Notes under the pieces: generated by a model | Seen by the model: only the letters and a program-made list of their open reading frames with translations | What the model was told of the DNA's origin: nothing | Database searches by the model: none | Shown: positions 1-12,500 of the stretch, piece after piece | Numbering within the stretch: the first letter of the stretch is position 1 | Layout: every line of letters starts with the position of its first letter | Translations under genes and position numbers: made by a program | NCBI RefSeq assembly: GCF_041146795.1 | Contig: NC_135176.1 | Coordinates: 25,801,786 to 25,865,785, forward strand | Reading direction: 5' to 3' | DNA: 64,000 nt | From: Maylandia zebra | Taxonomy: Eukaryota; Chordata; Actinopteri; Cichliformes; Cichlidae

Positions 1-1282
1 ATGAGCTAATCACATATATACACTATACTCTGGGACCTTTTTCCTTTCAGATAATGATGAATGAAGGGGCTGCTCACAATCAGAGCGGTGTACCTGAGAG
101 GACCATTTTATATTAGATCCACTCTCTTGGATCCAATAGTGGGAAAAAAAACCCCAGTCTGAAAGTGAGTATTTGGCTCACTTGCACATGGCTTCAGTAT
201 TTGAACTCCAGCCATGATTAATAGGAGTATCTACCATTATATAGGGCAGAAATAGAGGGGAAAACATAATAGCTCCACTTTAAGTTCTCTCTTTAGTTTC
301 TCAACTCTAAACTGTCTTTTTATTCCATTTCTGCCACAACAAAACACAGTACAGACTATAGAAACCAACTGCATCTCAAACCTCCCCCCACCTCCCCCTT
401 AGAGTACCAGATGAAGGATATAAACATAATCAGACGTCATCGAGTAATATATAAAAATAAGTGGTCATTTTGTTGCAAACCTCACGTACAATAACGACAT
501 TATGGTTGCGTGTTAATAATAGCCGCTGCAATACCTCCAACAAAGGATATAAATGGTAGGATATAATTTCCCAGCAGATCGTCTAATGGTGAATCTGATC
601 TTTTCTAAATGAATATGACACATAACGTCTCTAATGGCCAAATGTTAGAGACAAAGAGTCCTTTTCATCTAGAAAGAAAACAGAGAAGACATCACATTCA
701 TAACACGCTCACAGTAAGAGAGATATCTAATGGGATCTATGTAGCTTTGTACATAGCCAACATATGTAACAGTGCAGCTCTGGCCCATCTGCATTCATCA
801 CACGTAGCATCCAGGTCTATCTGCATTTCTGATAACCTGACCAATAAAGACCATGTGCAACCTTAAACTCCATTACTGCGTGTCAAAGGCATGCTGAAGA
901 CGTATATATCCTCTTTATGACTTTTTTTTTTTTTTTGCCAAATTGAATCTGGGATGTTTTCCCCAGTTTCCTATTTAATTTAAAGATACTACACTGGTGA
1001 GCTGTGCATTGAATAAACGATACATTCTGCTCAAGATTTTCTTTGAGTCCATCTGGCCTTTAAAAATCAGATCTATAACTGACATCTGAGGACATAAAGG
1101 GAATCAATCTGAATTAGATGAAACAACTCGAAAACATTTTGACCTGACTTCATCTGGACAGCTGCTTTCTGTGGCACTGAACACTTCTGCTACACTCAGT
1201 CTGGCTACATGTCACTGCCTATCCCTTCATACAGATGGAGGTGGAACTGGAAGGTGAGCGGGGACCTTCTCATGCTACCAGT

Positions 1283-2534
1283 TAGGGCTGGGCCATATTA
1301 TAACATGGTAATACCGGTACAATGTTAGGCAACGATAAGAAAATGGAATATCGCGATAGAATGTGGGTAAAAGGCGAGTGCCAGTGCCTTCGTTTTCATA
1401 CGCACACGGCCGAAAAAGCATGACGGCAACGGAGAATGAGAAGGGAGAAAGCGGATCATTGAGTGAAACTGATGAACCAGAATTAGTTTGTAAAAATGGT
1501 GCCACTTCAGTGATGTGAAATTGGAATTTGTCCGTCAGACACATTTTTTTGTAGAACATGCAAGGGGGCCGTCATTATTGCCGTATTTGTCGGACTAAGG
1601 CGCTCATAAATCTCGGAGTAATCTGGGTCCTAACCTCCCAAAGTCAAACGAACACTGCAGCATCACTGACAGTTAAAAAAAATTGTCTAAATTCTTTCAT
1701 CTTTAATAAAACGATCAGCATTGCTGCTTTACCAGGTGTAACTATGAAGTTTAACATCCAGGCATCCATAAAAACAGAATTTATTACACTTAAAGGAGTT
1801 AGAAGCTAGCAGGAAGTTAGCTCGCTAATTTCGCTAGTTACCTAAGTATGATATAGCATGTTCTGACTGAGAGATTTCTGAAAAAATTCAAACATACAGC
1901 TCTGCTATCACTTCCAACATAAATGAAGACAGGAAACTAAACAGCAGTGACGTTTGTAAGGTTAGTGAAGTTGGGCTAGCTGGTTTATAATGATGTGCTA
2001 CGTGATCGCTAGCGACACAGCTATGTTAGCATAACATTAGCACAGTGAAGCTGGAGGATGAGCGCTAATATTTTTCCACTCGATGAAAGTTAACGTGAGA
2101 GTTTCTGGTGGTTAGGGACAAATGCAATCACATGTCAGGATGCTACAAACGGACCAAACTTCAGTTAGGAAAACAACTGAGATAATCCATCCACAATACG
2201 AGGTTAGTCATTAATATACTGCACCAACACAGGAATAGAGCAGCTGCGAGAGAATTCAGCATTAATGAATCAATGGTAGGGAAGTGGAGGAAGCTCAGGT
2301 TTCGGCTTTCCCCATATTCCAAAAGTGCTTCGTCTCTTTGCTATTACTGCCGCCCGGCATAATTTGCAGACGATGTTGTTTGTAGCCGCTGCAATGCTTT
2401 CGACCAAAACAGGCGCAGCTTGATGATGACACCATCAACATGCTCTATCGCGGTAGAGCGGTATAGTCAAAATCTCTACCGTTGGCCAAATTTATATCGT
2501 TTCTACCGTATACCGTTTATACCGCCCACCCCTA
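1283..2534. mobile_element. hAT-type DNA transposon remnant with BED-finger fragment
   Basis: The left end reads TAGGGCTGGGCC and the right end, reverse-complemented, reads TAGGGGTGGGCG, giving imperfect terminal inverted repeats about 1.25 kb apart. Positions about 1418-1580 (plus) encode a frameshifted remnant with PELVCKNGATSV and then a CxxC (CRTC), as at the start of BED zinc-finger hAT transposases. The same coding block occurs in opposite orientation in the element at 37412-38326. No target-site duplication is evident at the flanks, so the ends have decayed. It cannot be autonomous. Confidence 0.7.
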
Positions 2535-3269
2535 TTTAAAACACATTATAATGTAAATGTAAACAGCTAAAAGGACATTTTAATGTTTGCTCCAGTACTT
2601 TACTATCTATCAAAATAAAAGCCTCCAAGAACAGATTGCAGAGGTTTTTAATTTAATAGACACTTATATTTGAGTACAACTATATCATGTTCCATTACAT
2701 ATTACCATAAATGTTTAAACATTACTTATAAATATTAAAACAGAGGAACAGCTGAGTTGGATAAATGAAAGCCTACACCTGCATTTTTGAAATATTGTTA
2801 TTATATGATAAATAATTCTTGATGGAAGAGAAAAGCTAGGATTTATGTGCAATTTCTTTGAAAACACTTTTTTTCACGACTAAGTTTCTAAAGTAGTACA
2901 GCTGGTCGTGTCGTTTGGTCTGGGAGGAAAAAGACAGGAGGTGGGGTTATTTGCAGAAGACCTGCAGAAGCATGCAATTAGGCATGTCTTCACCCTCCAC
3001 TCTCTGGAGGACACACAGAGGACAGCAAGAAGAGCAGCGGCTCTAATCATCATTTATCACAGGACGATGCAATCTCATAAACCTTCTGGAATAATATAAT
3101 AAAAATGCGAACAAGCCTGAAGCATGCTGGTGTATGAATGCCTCTACTTACAGTGAGGACATGATGTGCAGCTATGGCCTCATGCTGCTATACTCAAGGA
3201 AAAATGACTTTCAATCAGTTCCACAAGCAGAGGTTTACAGAATTTAAATGAGGGAAAAGGCCTGCCATC

Positions 3270-3372
3270 GGGTTCAGTGTCTTGCCTGGGGAGGCTTTGT
3301 CATGTGAGGGGCAGAAGATCAAATCGCTATCTGTGTGATTAGTGGATAACTCGCTCTACCACCTGAGCACTG
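3270..3372 (+). repeat. Dispersed fish repeat, decayed copy
   Basis: The text runs from 'ggttcagtgtcttgcc' to 'tctaccacctgagcac'. This resembles a common fish interspersed repeat in which '...caaggacact...gaaccgc...ctaccacctgagc' recurs. A second decayed copy lies at about 54840-54985. The family assignment is from memory of similar sequences. Confidence 0.55.
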
Positions 3373-3400
3373 GCTATAATGCAGAGGTGTGTTGACTCAC

Positions 3401-3517
3401 CGCTGCCAGCTGACCTTTGACCTTCTCGCAGAGCTCGGTCCACTGAGGGCCGCTCAGCTGCTGCTGAACCTCCCTGCTTTGCATCGCCCGCAACACCAAC
3501 ACACACGCTTGACCCTG

Positions 3518-3564
<47 letters not shown>

Positions 3565-6500
3565 GCAAGTAAGACAAAGAATTTAAAGTTAAATTGAGCA
3601 CTTTAATCAAAAATTAGCATTTATGATTTTTTATAATGTGTCCATGGAATAAAAGGCAGCTCAGACACAATGCTAACAGAAAAATCTCACCTCATCTCAT
3701 TTCGAGATAAGAATAAACATGCTGAAATGTTTTTTAGTTTATTTTAAATGTGTCAGACGCCACAGAAACACATTTCTGAGAAATGTATTATTCACAAGGC
3801 TGGTTATCTAGATCATACTCACAAACTCTTTCTTCGGGCAAAGTTACTTAAATTCCAGGATCTGGTTAATTACAATACATCCATAATTTTGTATAAAGCT
3901 TTTACTAAACTTTTACCGGCAAATTTACAAACTAGATTTGAAATTCGAAAAAAGGTTTATAATGTGAGAGGCTTTGGAGAATTCAAATTACCCAGAACTC
4001 GAACAACCCGTAAAGGCTTTTGTGTGTCTGTATGTGGTGTGAAAATCTGGAACAGTCTGAGTTTACAACTGAAACAATGCAAAAATATTCATAGATTTAA
4101 ATTTCTCTACAAACAGTTGGTCTGGTCACAGTATACTCAATGATGGTTTTTAGTGTGCTCTATAATGTCTGTCCTCTTACCATTGCTGGTATGGATTCCA
4201 AAATAAAATAAAAAATAAAAAAGTGTGCGTATGTATGTACATATATGTACTTGTGTGTGTAGATATATAATATATATCTACACACACAAGACACAGTGGG
4301 AAGGAAAAAGTCCCTTTTAACAGGAAGAAACCTTCGTCAGAAGCGGGCTCAGGGACGGGCGGCCATCTGCCGTGATCGGTTGGGGGTAAAAGACAGAACA
4401 CGGGACAAAAAAACCAAAAAAACATGCAGCTAATTTCTCACATAACTGCTGGCGTCTCATATAAATGCAGACAGATTGACGGCAGCATGTTGGCAGTCTC
4501 CACTGATGAGTGCAACTTGTCTGCAGTGAGTCCGTTTGCAATAGGGGCCTGACTCAACTGGTTGCCAGCTGATTGTATTCTGGATATATTCCTATATAAA
4601 AGTAAGGTTACGCTTATGTCATTTTCTAGTTAAATCACTGTTTTACAGCTACGTTGTCACTATACTTCTCTTATCCTTAAAGGAAACTCTTTAAAGGATA
4701 ACTCTGGTGATACTCTAGGAGCAAAACCAGCAATACATTTATTATAAAGCAAGTAAACCCTATATGGTATAGAGTCTGTCGGTGTATTAAAATGATTTGT
4801 GATGTCACATGCTTGTTAATGTGCATGGACATGCTGTCCTGCTGCTGTAAATACTTAGTAGAGCGATAAATGTAAATTAATGCTTGCCAAAAAAGTGCAG
4901 TTTGCTCCCAGCTGTTTCAGTCTTTATTTATTATAAATATTTGTGAGCTATTTTTTAGTTTTATATCTCATTAAAGGAGGAAAAGCAGGGAGCTACTAAA
5001 AACAGTTGACTTTATTGCTTTTATGGAATCTGTTGACAATATAATAAATACAGAATATCACCAGTGCTATGTTTTAATATTGAAACACCATATGGTACAA
5101 TAAGTCAAGGATCCAAACTCATGAACAGGTCTACTTATTCAGAGTGACACACCAACCGAGGACTGGGCATCACAGCTTTATTTGAAACTTTACTCTAGCA
5201 GACAGCACCATATGAGCCATATGTGCTCTAATTGTTTAACTTGCTCATGTGGGAGTTTTCCCAAAGTGAAGATGATCTTAAGTTCTCAATCAGTTAGTAA
5301 ATGATATCATCTTTCAGTTTTATTCCCATGGCATGATGGGAGAAGAGAACTCTTTCATGTTTGTCATTTAGGATTAGGCTGCTTAACTGTTCCTATAGTA
5401 AACAACAAAAACAAAAAACAAAACAAACAAAATTGGGGGGTTTAAAACTTTTTACCTGCTGATGTTCTCTGACTCCAGATGTGATGTTCTGCACTGCTGT
5501 GTCCAACAGTTTCACGCATAAAACCTGCAAATAACACACAGGTGTCAGTTACTGCTTCAGAGGCGAGCGGCTGCACTCGGACGGAGGTGTGCGTTTTTAC
5601 TCACGGGGAATCTGACGAATAAGTCGATGAACATCTGAGCAGTGAGTGGGCTCTTCCTCCGGCTCATGAAGGAGCACAGAGCATCTCTGAAGATAGTGGA
5701 GACCCGATCCACGTCGACATTACCCATGAACTTCAGCTGCACACATCAAATAGCAAACAGCAGACATCGGGGTTCAGATGCTAATTTAAAGCAAAAAGAA
5801 CAAGCCTAAATAATAAAATTAGTCATGGCTGGATTCCAGTTAGCCATTTGTGTTTTTACTGGGAAAGCATGCGATTATTCAAGTAGACGATCGCTGCTAC
5901 TCGTGCTACTACAAACACTTTCTAGTACAGGGTTGGAGCTCCTTTTGCTTTGAGCACTGCTTTAATTCTTCATGGCGTAGATCAAACAAGGTGCTGGAAA
6001 CATTACATTTTAGTCGTTTTGATATGAGAGCATCACACAGTTGCTCAATATTTGTCAGCCGAGTACAGTGAACTCACTGAGTTCAAGAAACAAGTTTGAA
6101 ATTAATGCTGCATCAGAAATCCAGACTCATCAGACCAGGCAACTTTTTTCTAATCTTTGATTGCCTAATTTAGGTAAGGCAGTGCAAATATTAGCCTCAG
6201 TTAGCAGCTGAAGAGAGAAGCTCCTGGTGTGGTCTTCTGCTGCAGTATCAGAGATGCTCTTCTGCATATCTAGGTTGTAACGAGTGGTTATTTGAGTTAC
6301 AGCTGCCTTACTATCAGCTTGAAGTACTCTGGCCATTTCCCCCTGATCTATTGACATAAATAAGGCAATCAATAAGATGGGTATGTGGGAAAATCCCAGC
6401 AGATCAGCAGTTTGTGGAATACTCATACCCACAATGATGCCACATTCAAAGTCACTTAAACTGCCTTTCTCCCCCCACTCTGATCCTAGCAGTTGTCCAG

Positions 6501-9500
6501 GTGCATCTAATGAAAAGCAGTCAACTGTTTCATGTAGCCACTTGCCGCCAGACACCTCTCTCCATGACAGGAATTTGTATGCAAGCAAGACTTAAAGACA
6601 TGACAGCACGACTAACTGAAGCAGCTTTGCAGTACTTTGATCTTGATTATGAGCAGCTGTGCGTAGGCTGCCTACTTGAATATGAGTAACTACATTGTGC
6701 ACAGGTCTGTGGAGGGAAATCTGCAAGAAAAGAAATCTGCCAGTGCTACCGCGGCTAACATTAGCCACACTCAGCAAAATAATATTTGTTTAATAAAAAA
6801 TGTGATTAATGGCTTCAATTAAGACTATTTTCTGAGTGCTTTAGAAAAGGTGATTAGTTAGTAGTTAGTTAGTTAGTAGGTAATTAATTTCTTTTCTTAA
6901 TTAGTTGCTAAGAACAACTATAATTTTCACTTTGGGTATAAATGTGAGGAAAAAGTTGTGAGGTGAAAAATGTGGTGTATAAAATGATGTCAGAAAAAAA
7001 AAAATCCAAAACACAGAGAACAGAGAACAGAGGTGCCCCCCGAGTTCTGAGCGCTGAGGATGTTAGAATTAGGACCAGCAGTATTTCAGTGTACAGGCAC
7101 AAACAAACAGAAACACACTTTCATTTGCATGTTTTAACAGATATTTGCACATCATTTAGATTGAAACTTGACTACTGTCGTGTCTGCTTGAATATTTGAA
7201 GAGAGAAGAGCCATTATTTAAAATAAAAGGCAAAAAAACCCCAAACAGATTAACGGTAACACTATTTGTGGAAAAAGAACATCCACTCACTGGTGTGGAG
7301 GCGTGAAGAGACAGATATGTCAAAACTGGGACAAACAAATCCCAAACTGTCTGCTGGAACAGAAGCTTATTTAAGGAATCTTTGTCAATACACTTTTAAT
7401 AACAAGTCTTATGAAAACATCTGACAGCAGCAGCATCACGCAACGCTGGCGACGTGCATGGAACATCTGGTGAATGCCCCCCACCACCACACCACCACCA
7501 ATCAGCCTGTCATTAAACTGAGGATTCACAGGACTCATTTCATTATTAACAGATCATTTTCTTAATTAAAATCAATATAGACAAGTTGTTTGGATTTAAC
7601 TTATTGTTATCAAGCAGTCACTGATTTCATGATGTCATCGCTACAGTTAGCACAGACAGCGCTGGCATTAATATTGGCTTTCTGTAGGGCTCATGTTCGT
7701 GCTTTTCTCCTGCTGGGTATTAGCTCTCTTGGGATAATTAAGGCTTGACTGCACAACCAAAACAGGAAGAAGAAAAGTGCTTTCGTCTTCTCTGTAGCTA
7801 TCAGTAGATTCCCTAAGGTAGCTGAAATAATGGATGGTAGAATAAAAGCAGTAACTGTGGAAGTGGCAAGAGGAAAGAGTGCCCCACTGGCCGAGAAAGC
7901 AAGTAAAAAATGGAGAATCGAGGAAACTGAAAGTAACTCAAAACTGGACCACAGACGGGCAAACAAGTAGAAGAAGAAAACTTTCTACATTAATGCTAAC
8001 TTTAGTACATCCTAAATAGTAATGGCTGGTATGGCTTATTTACAGTAAAATTAAAACTGAACTAGTAAAAACTGCCATGAAAATCACAGGAAACAAATGT
8101 TTCCAGACAACATAGGAACAAAAATTGTCATTCATCAGGCGCATAAAATGGTTAATGATCCCTCCTGTATCCTTTTTCACGGCACGAGCTATTACCCTCA
8201 GGGAAACAGTACAAAGCAAGCGGCTATAAAACAAACCGCTATAAGCTCTCTTTCCTCCCAGCATCTATTGCACTTTTAAATAGGACTTAGCCCAATTTAA
8301 AAGCTCTGGAGCCACATCATCGTGTAATCGAATGTTTGCTGGTGTCATATTATGGGATTTATTGTGGGAATGCTGCTATGTTTAGCACTGTTTGTCCAAA
8401 AAAAATTTTCCCACGTGGGAAAATAAAGTTTATTCTTATCTTCTTATCTTAAAAGTTGAGAAAAACAGAAAATACTCAGAAGTGAGTAAGGACAAAAGTT
8501 CGTTCAAGGACAAGAGAATAATCTGGTCAAAAGGGGGCCGAGTTATCCAGGACACTCCTCTAACCCAGTAAAGTCCAGAAACAGACCTGGAATCTGGTGC
8601 ACAGCTGAGCACAACATGAGAGAAAACATAAGAACAGTACCTGCCTGTTGTGTAAATGTTTAATTACCATCTGTCTACTGACCAACTGTGTGACCTACAA
8701 GCAAAAAAACAAAACAAAAACAGAAAGCCTGTCCTGTCCTTTATGTGACTTGTTTTGGGTAAAACTGGAAGAAAAAACACAAAAAAACAAAACGTACACA
8801 TTCTGATCTAGACAGGCAACCCCCTGCAAGCAGGTAAACATGATGGCTGAAATTAGTGTGTGTGTCTGTGTACTTGTGTGTGAACATACGTCGGCCTGCT
8901 CCTCTGTGGTCTCAGCAGGAGGGGCTCCTCGCAGCACTTTCACCACATACAGAGAAGCACTGCAGGGAGAAAACAACACACTTAAGGCAAAAATAACTCT
9001 TCTCACACATTTAGAAATACGGTAGTGTCACATCATCTTCTCTTCAGCTCCGTAAAAAAACATCACTGCTGTACCTGAAGTAGTAAAGGGAGACTGAGGA
9101 GTCAGACAGCTTCTGGGATTTGGTGACCAGCTTCTCCAGCAGGTCATGGAGCTCCCCCTGTCTGTCACCGGCAGTCCTGCAGTAAACCTTGGACCTGCAC
9201 AGGTGGTTCCTATAAAAACAGAGACATCAAACACTCAGGAGGACCTCAGGGGAAGCTGTCATTACTCATCCATTCATCCACTTTCTTAACAGCTTATCTG
9301 ACTTACAGTTGTGGTCAGAAGTTTACACGTACTCGTCATGGGCATGAACGTCATGGCAATTTTATCCCCTTTGAACTGTTTTTATTTTTTATTCAGATGA
9401 TTGTGCAGCCTACATCTTTAATGACTTCGAAAACAACAGGGAATTTGAATTTAATATGATTAATTTGGTCAAACTTATACATACACCCAGAAATATGTGG

Positions 9501-12500
9501 TTCAATGTCCCTTTGATGAGAGGTGCGCATCAACCAGATGCACCTTTGTCGGTTTCCTGGCTTTGTGGCCGAGTTGACAAAACCAGTGAAGGCTGTTCGA
9601 GAAACTTAATGTTGGCCTGCTTTATTTATTCCAAAACCAGTTTTAATGTGTTTTTGGGTGCACTGCCTTGTTGGAACACACAAATGTGTTCGAGTTTCAA
9701 CCCAGCTGTTCATTTGAGGTGAAACTGAATTTTAAGGTACCGCTAGTCCTCCTTCATTACTCCACCATTCCAGTAACACTGGCAGCAAAACAGCCACAGA
9801 GCAGACCTACACCATGCTTGGTACAGTGGTAGATTTCTAAAGCCTCACCTTTACTCCTCCAAAGATATCTCTTGTCATTTTGGCCAAACAGCTCGATCTT
9901 TATCTCATCTGACCATAAAACATTTCCTGGGTCGTTCCTGAACATCCTAACCAATTTCCTCTCATCTGAGGATGATGCAGTTTGGATCTTCTTCCATACG
10001 TTGGCAAATTGGTGAAACATAAGAATAACTTGTACTTAATCTACAGTTTAAAAAAAAGGCTCCAGAAGACCTACCCAACTTCTGTAAATCCACATATCTC
10101 CTTAGATCACTTTCCCATCTGAGTATTGGTCAATCCAATGAGTGCTGTAACTGCAGTTTTGCAGGAGGGCTCGAGCAGCCATGTCAGTTCAGAACAGGGT
10201 TCAAAGACAAACACACAGAGGGCTGAAACCCTGACTGACCTGAACTTAGTACTTAGATTCAAAGACATGAGCTTGGGCCATGTTAAAATCTATCACCTTG
10301 TCTTTTAGATACAAGCTGGGTACCTGAAACCTTCAACCTACTGCTTAGCAGGGTAGGGTAAGAAGTGGATGTATGCACACCCTATTAATTCTGTGTGTGG
10401 TGGTGGGTTTGGAAGCCATCTGAAACCCCAGAGCAATAAAGTAAATTTTATTAATTTGAGAAAATCTGTTTTGTCTAATTCAGCAGATTAAATTGAAATT
10501 TACCCCACTGATGTTCATAAAGTCTGTTATTGTAAAATTGTTCCTCCAAACTGATTTGCTCTGCCCACGTCAGAGATCTAATACAGTTAGAGAAACTAAA
10601 CGTTCAAAAGCAGCAATAGCCACTGTTGAAAGAACATAAGCCATTATCCTCTGAAATTCCTGCCATCTATGGATTTATAAATTGTCTCTCAGTTTCTCCA
10701 AATACACTCAAATCACCAGCTTTGAACTTGAAATTTTACAAATTGCAATAAATAAAATGAAGTAATACAAGCAAAAGTGTTTTGTAGTTGATCTCCAGTG
10801 GATAAAAACGCTGACGTGAACATTTCAAATTAAACATGAGACATAAATCGCAACACCAAAGATTTAAAATTAATTATGACACTAACAGTCAGCTCAGTCC
10901 ACAGCTCACATGTGTTTACCTGAATATGTCTGCTGTCCGGCGCAGGAAGTCCTGCTCCTGCTGGTCACTGCCGGAGCTCATTCCTCGCTCGATAATGGCG
11001 AGCAGAGGCTCAACCAAGCCGAGGACGAGAGGGCTGCCAGCCTGCCGCGCCACAAACACTTCAATCAGGTCCAACACCTACAAGAGCAAAACAATGGGAT
11101 GAGAAAGGTCTGTATTTTACTTCTCGCCGTCTCTCCTCTTAGTGTCATGCTGTGCTGGGTTAAAGATGTGTTTGACAGGACTGAGCTTAAGCTACCTTGA
11201 TCTTAAACTCTCTGACCAGCGTCTTCTCCTTTTGTAGTTTTGTCTTCTCATCCTTCTTGGCCTGGAGCTTTTTCTTCTGCTCTGAGAACAGCGCTGACAG
11301 ACTCTTATCCAGCTCCATCATGGCTTCATCATCCAGATCTTCATCACTGCTGGCATCCTCCACTGTGGCCTGAATATGAAGTACAACTGTGTTACTTTGA
11401 CATTGAAGCACTGAATTATAGCTCTAGCCTGAGGTCTCTGAGGTGAAACATCTTCTGTTAGGCTCCACCTAAACTTAAATTATTCTAGCTGAGCTTCAAA
11501 CACATGTAGTAAAATTAATAAATGGAACTGGGAGGGAGGTGGGTTGCAAAGAGGCTTGCAGTTATGCTGCAACTGAAGTCGGGCTAAAAGAGCTTAAACA
11601 GCAGACAAAATACAGAATACTTGCTCAGTTTTTATTGCATCTTTCTAAAAATTAGCTGTTAAACAAGTTACTGGTGACGTTCTGTTGCAATTTTATCTTC
11701 CTGCTTTAGGCTAAAGGATGACAATGGCATTACAAAATACAGCCCAAAATGTGGTGCTGAGGAATACAATCTCGTCATCCTAATCTCTAATGAAGAGAGA
11801 GGTGGACTAATGACAAGATGTATGATGAATATTAATTTGCAGGATTTTGCTTTTTTGTAGATTTCATGCCAGCACTGTGGACGATGCTGACTTAACGGCT
11901 GTGAAATTTTAATTTTGGTCACGTTTTCTATTTACGCACATAAAATTTGCTCCCAGGATGACAAAGATTAATGCACTTAATGACCACGGTGTCTTTACAC
12001 AGAACACTTTGGTGAATCCTAATGAACACTGCTGCTGTGATGAGCCTCTGCTCGGCCTTAGTGGGCTCTTTGTATTAAAAGTTCATTTGAAATCGGAGCG
12101 GACAAGCTGAAAAGCCTGACCACCCACCAGAGCATTCTTCTGCTGGAGGACCTTCATGAGCTCCATGCGGAAGTTCTGGTCCACTGGTTCCTCGTCCATC
12201 TTCTCATCTTCCCCTTCCTCCTCCTCCATTGCTTCATCTTCAGAGTCGTCATCCTCGTCGTCGTCGTCGTCATCATCATCATCAGATTCATCAGATTTGT
12301 CATCCTGAAAAAAACAAAAAAAAAAACAACTGAATAACTAAAATAAACGTTTTGTGTCTAAAAGAATAAACTGTAACCGTAAAGATAGAAACAATCGGCA
12401 TGTGAAAGATAAATAATTTATGTTTGAGTAGAATTCAGTGCATAAGACAGAAAAAGGTTGATAACAGAAAATGCGTTTGACAACAACTGACCTCCATCTC

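Larger units (their letters stand above)
1..3400. other. AT-rich stretch without confirmed exons
   Basis: No exon could be supported here. The stretch follows the last MYBBP1A exon I can place (3401-3514, minus strand), so it is probably intron or 3' flank of that gene. It contains an hAT-type remnant (1283-2534) and part of a dispersed fish repeat (3270-3372). Two weak exon-like signals, at 52-114 (plus) and about 2855-2932 (minus), were considered and rejected. Confidence 0.5.

Noticed and set aside
52-114. Exon-like signal on the plus strand: TTTTTCCTTTCAG then 21 open codons ending PERTILY and a stop.
   Set aside because: I recognise no protein, there is no second exon, and the MYBBP1A 3' end should still lie to the left, so a plus-strand gene would have to overlap it.
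2850-2932. Minus-strand signal: a pyrimidine-rich acceptor (TCCTCCCAG) followed by TKRHDQLYYFRNLVV and a stop, in phase with the last MYBBP1A exon.
   Set aside because: The residues do not resemble the C-terminal region of MYBBP1A, and using it would cut the protein about 200 residues short. It could be an alternative last exon, but there is no support.
3339-3610. Open frames rich in V/C or H/T over the AC microsatellite.
   Set aside because: They are products of the dinucleotide repeat and overlap the real MYBBP1A exon in other frames.
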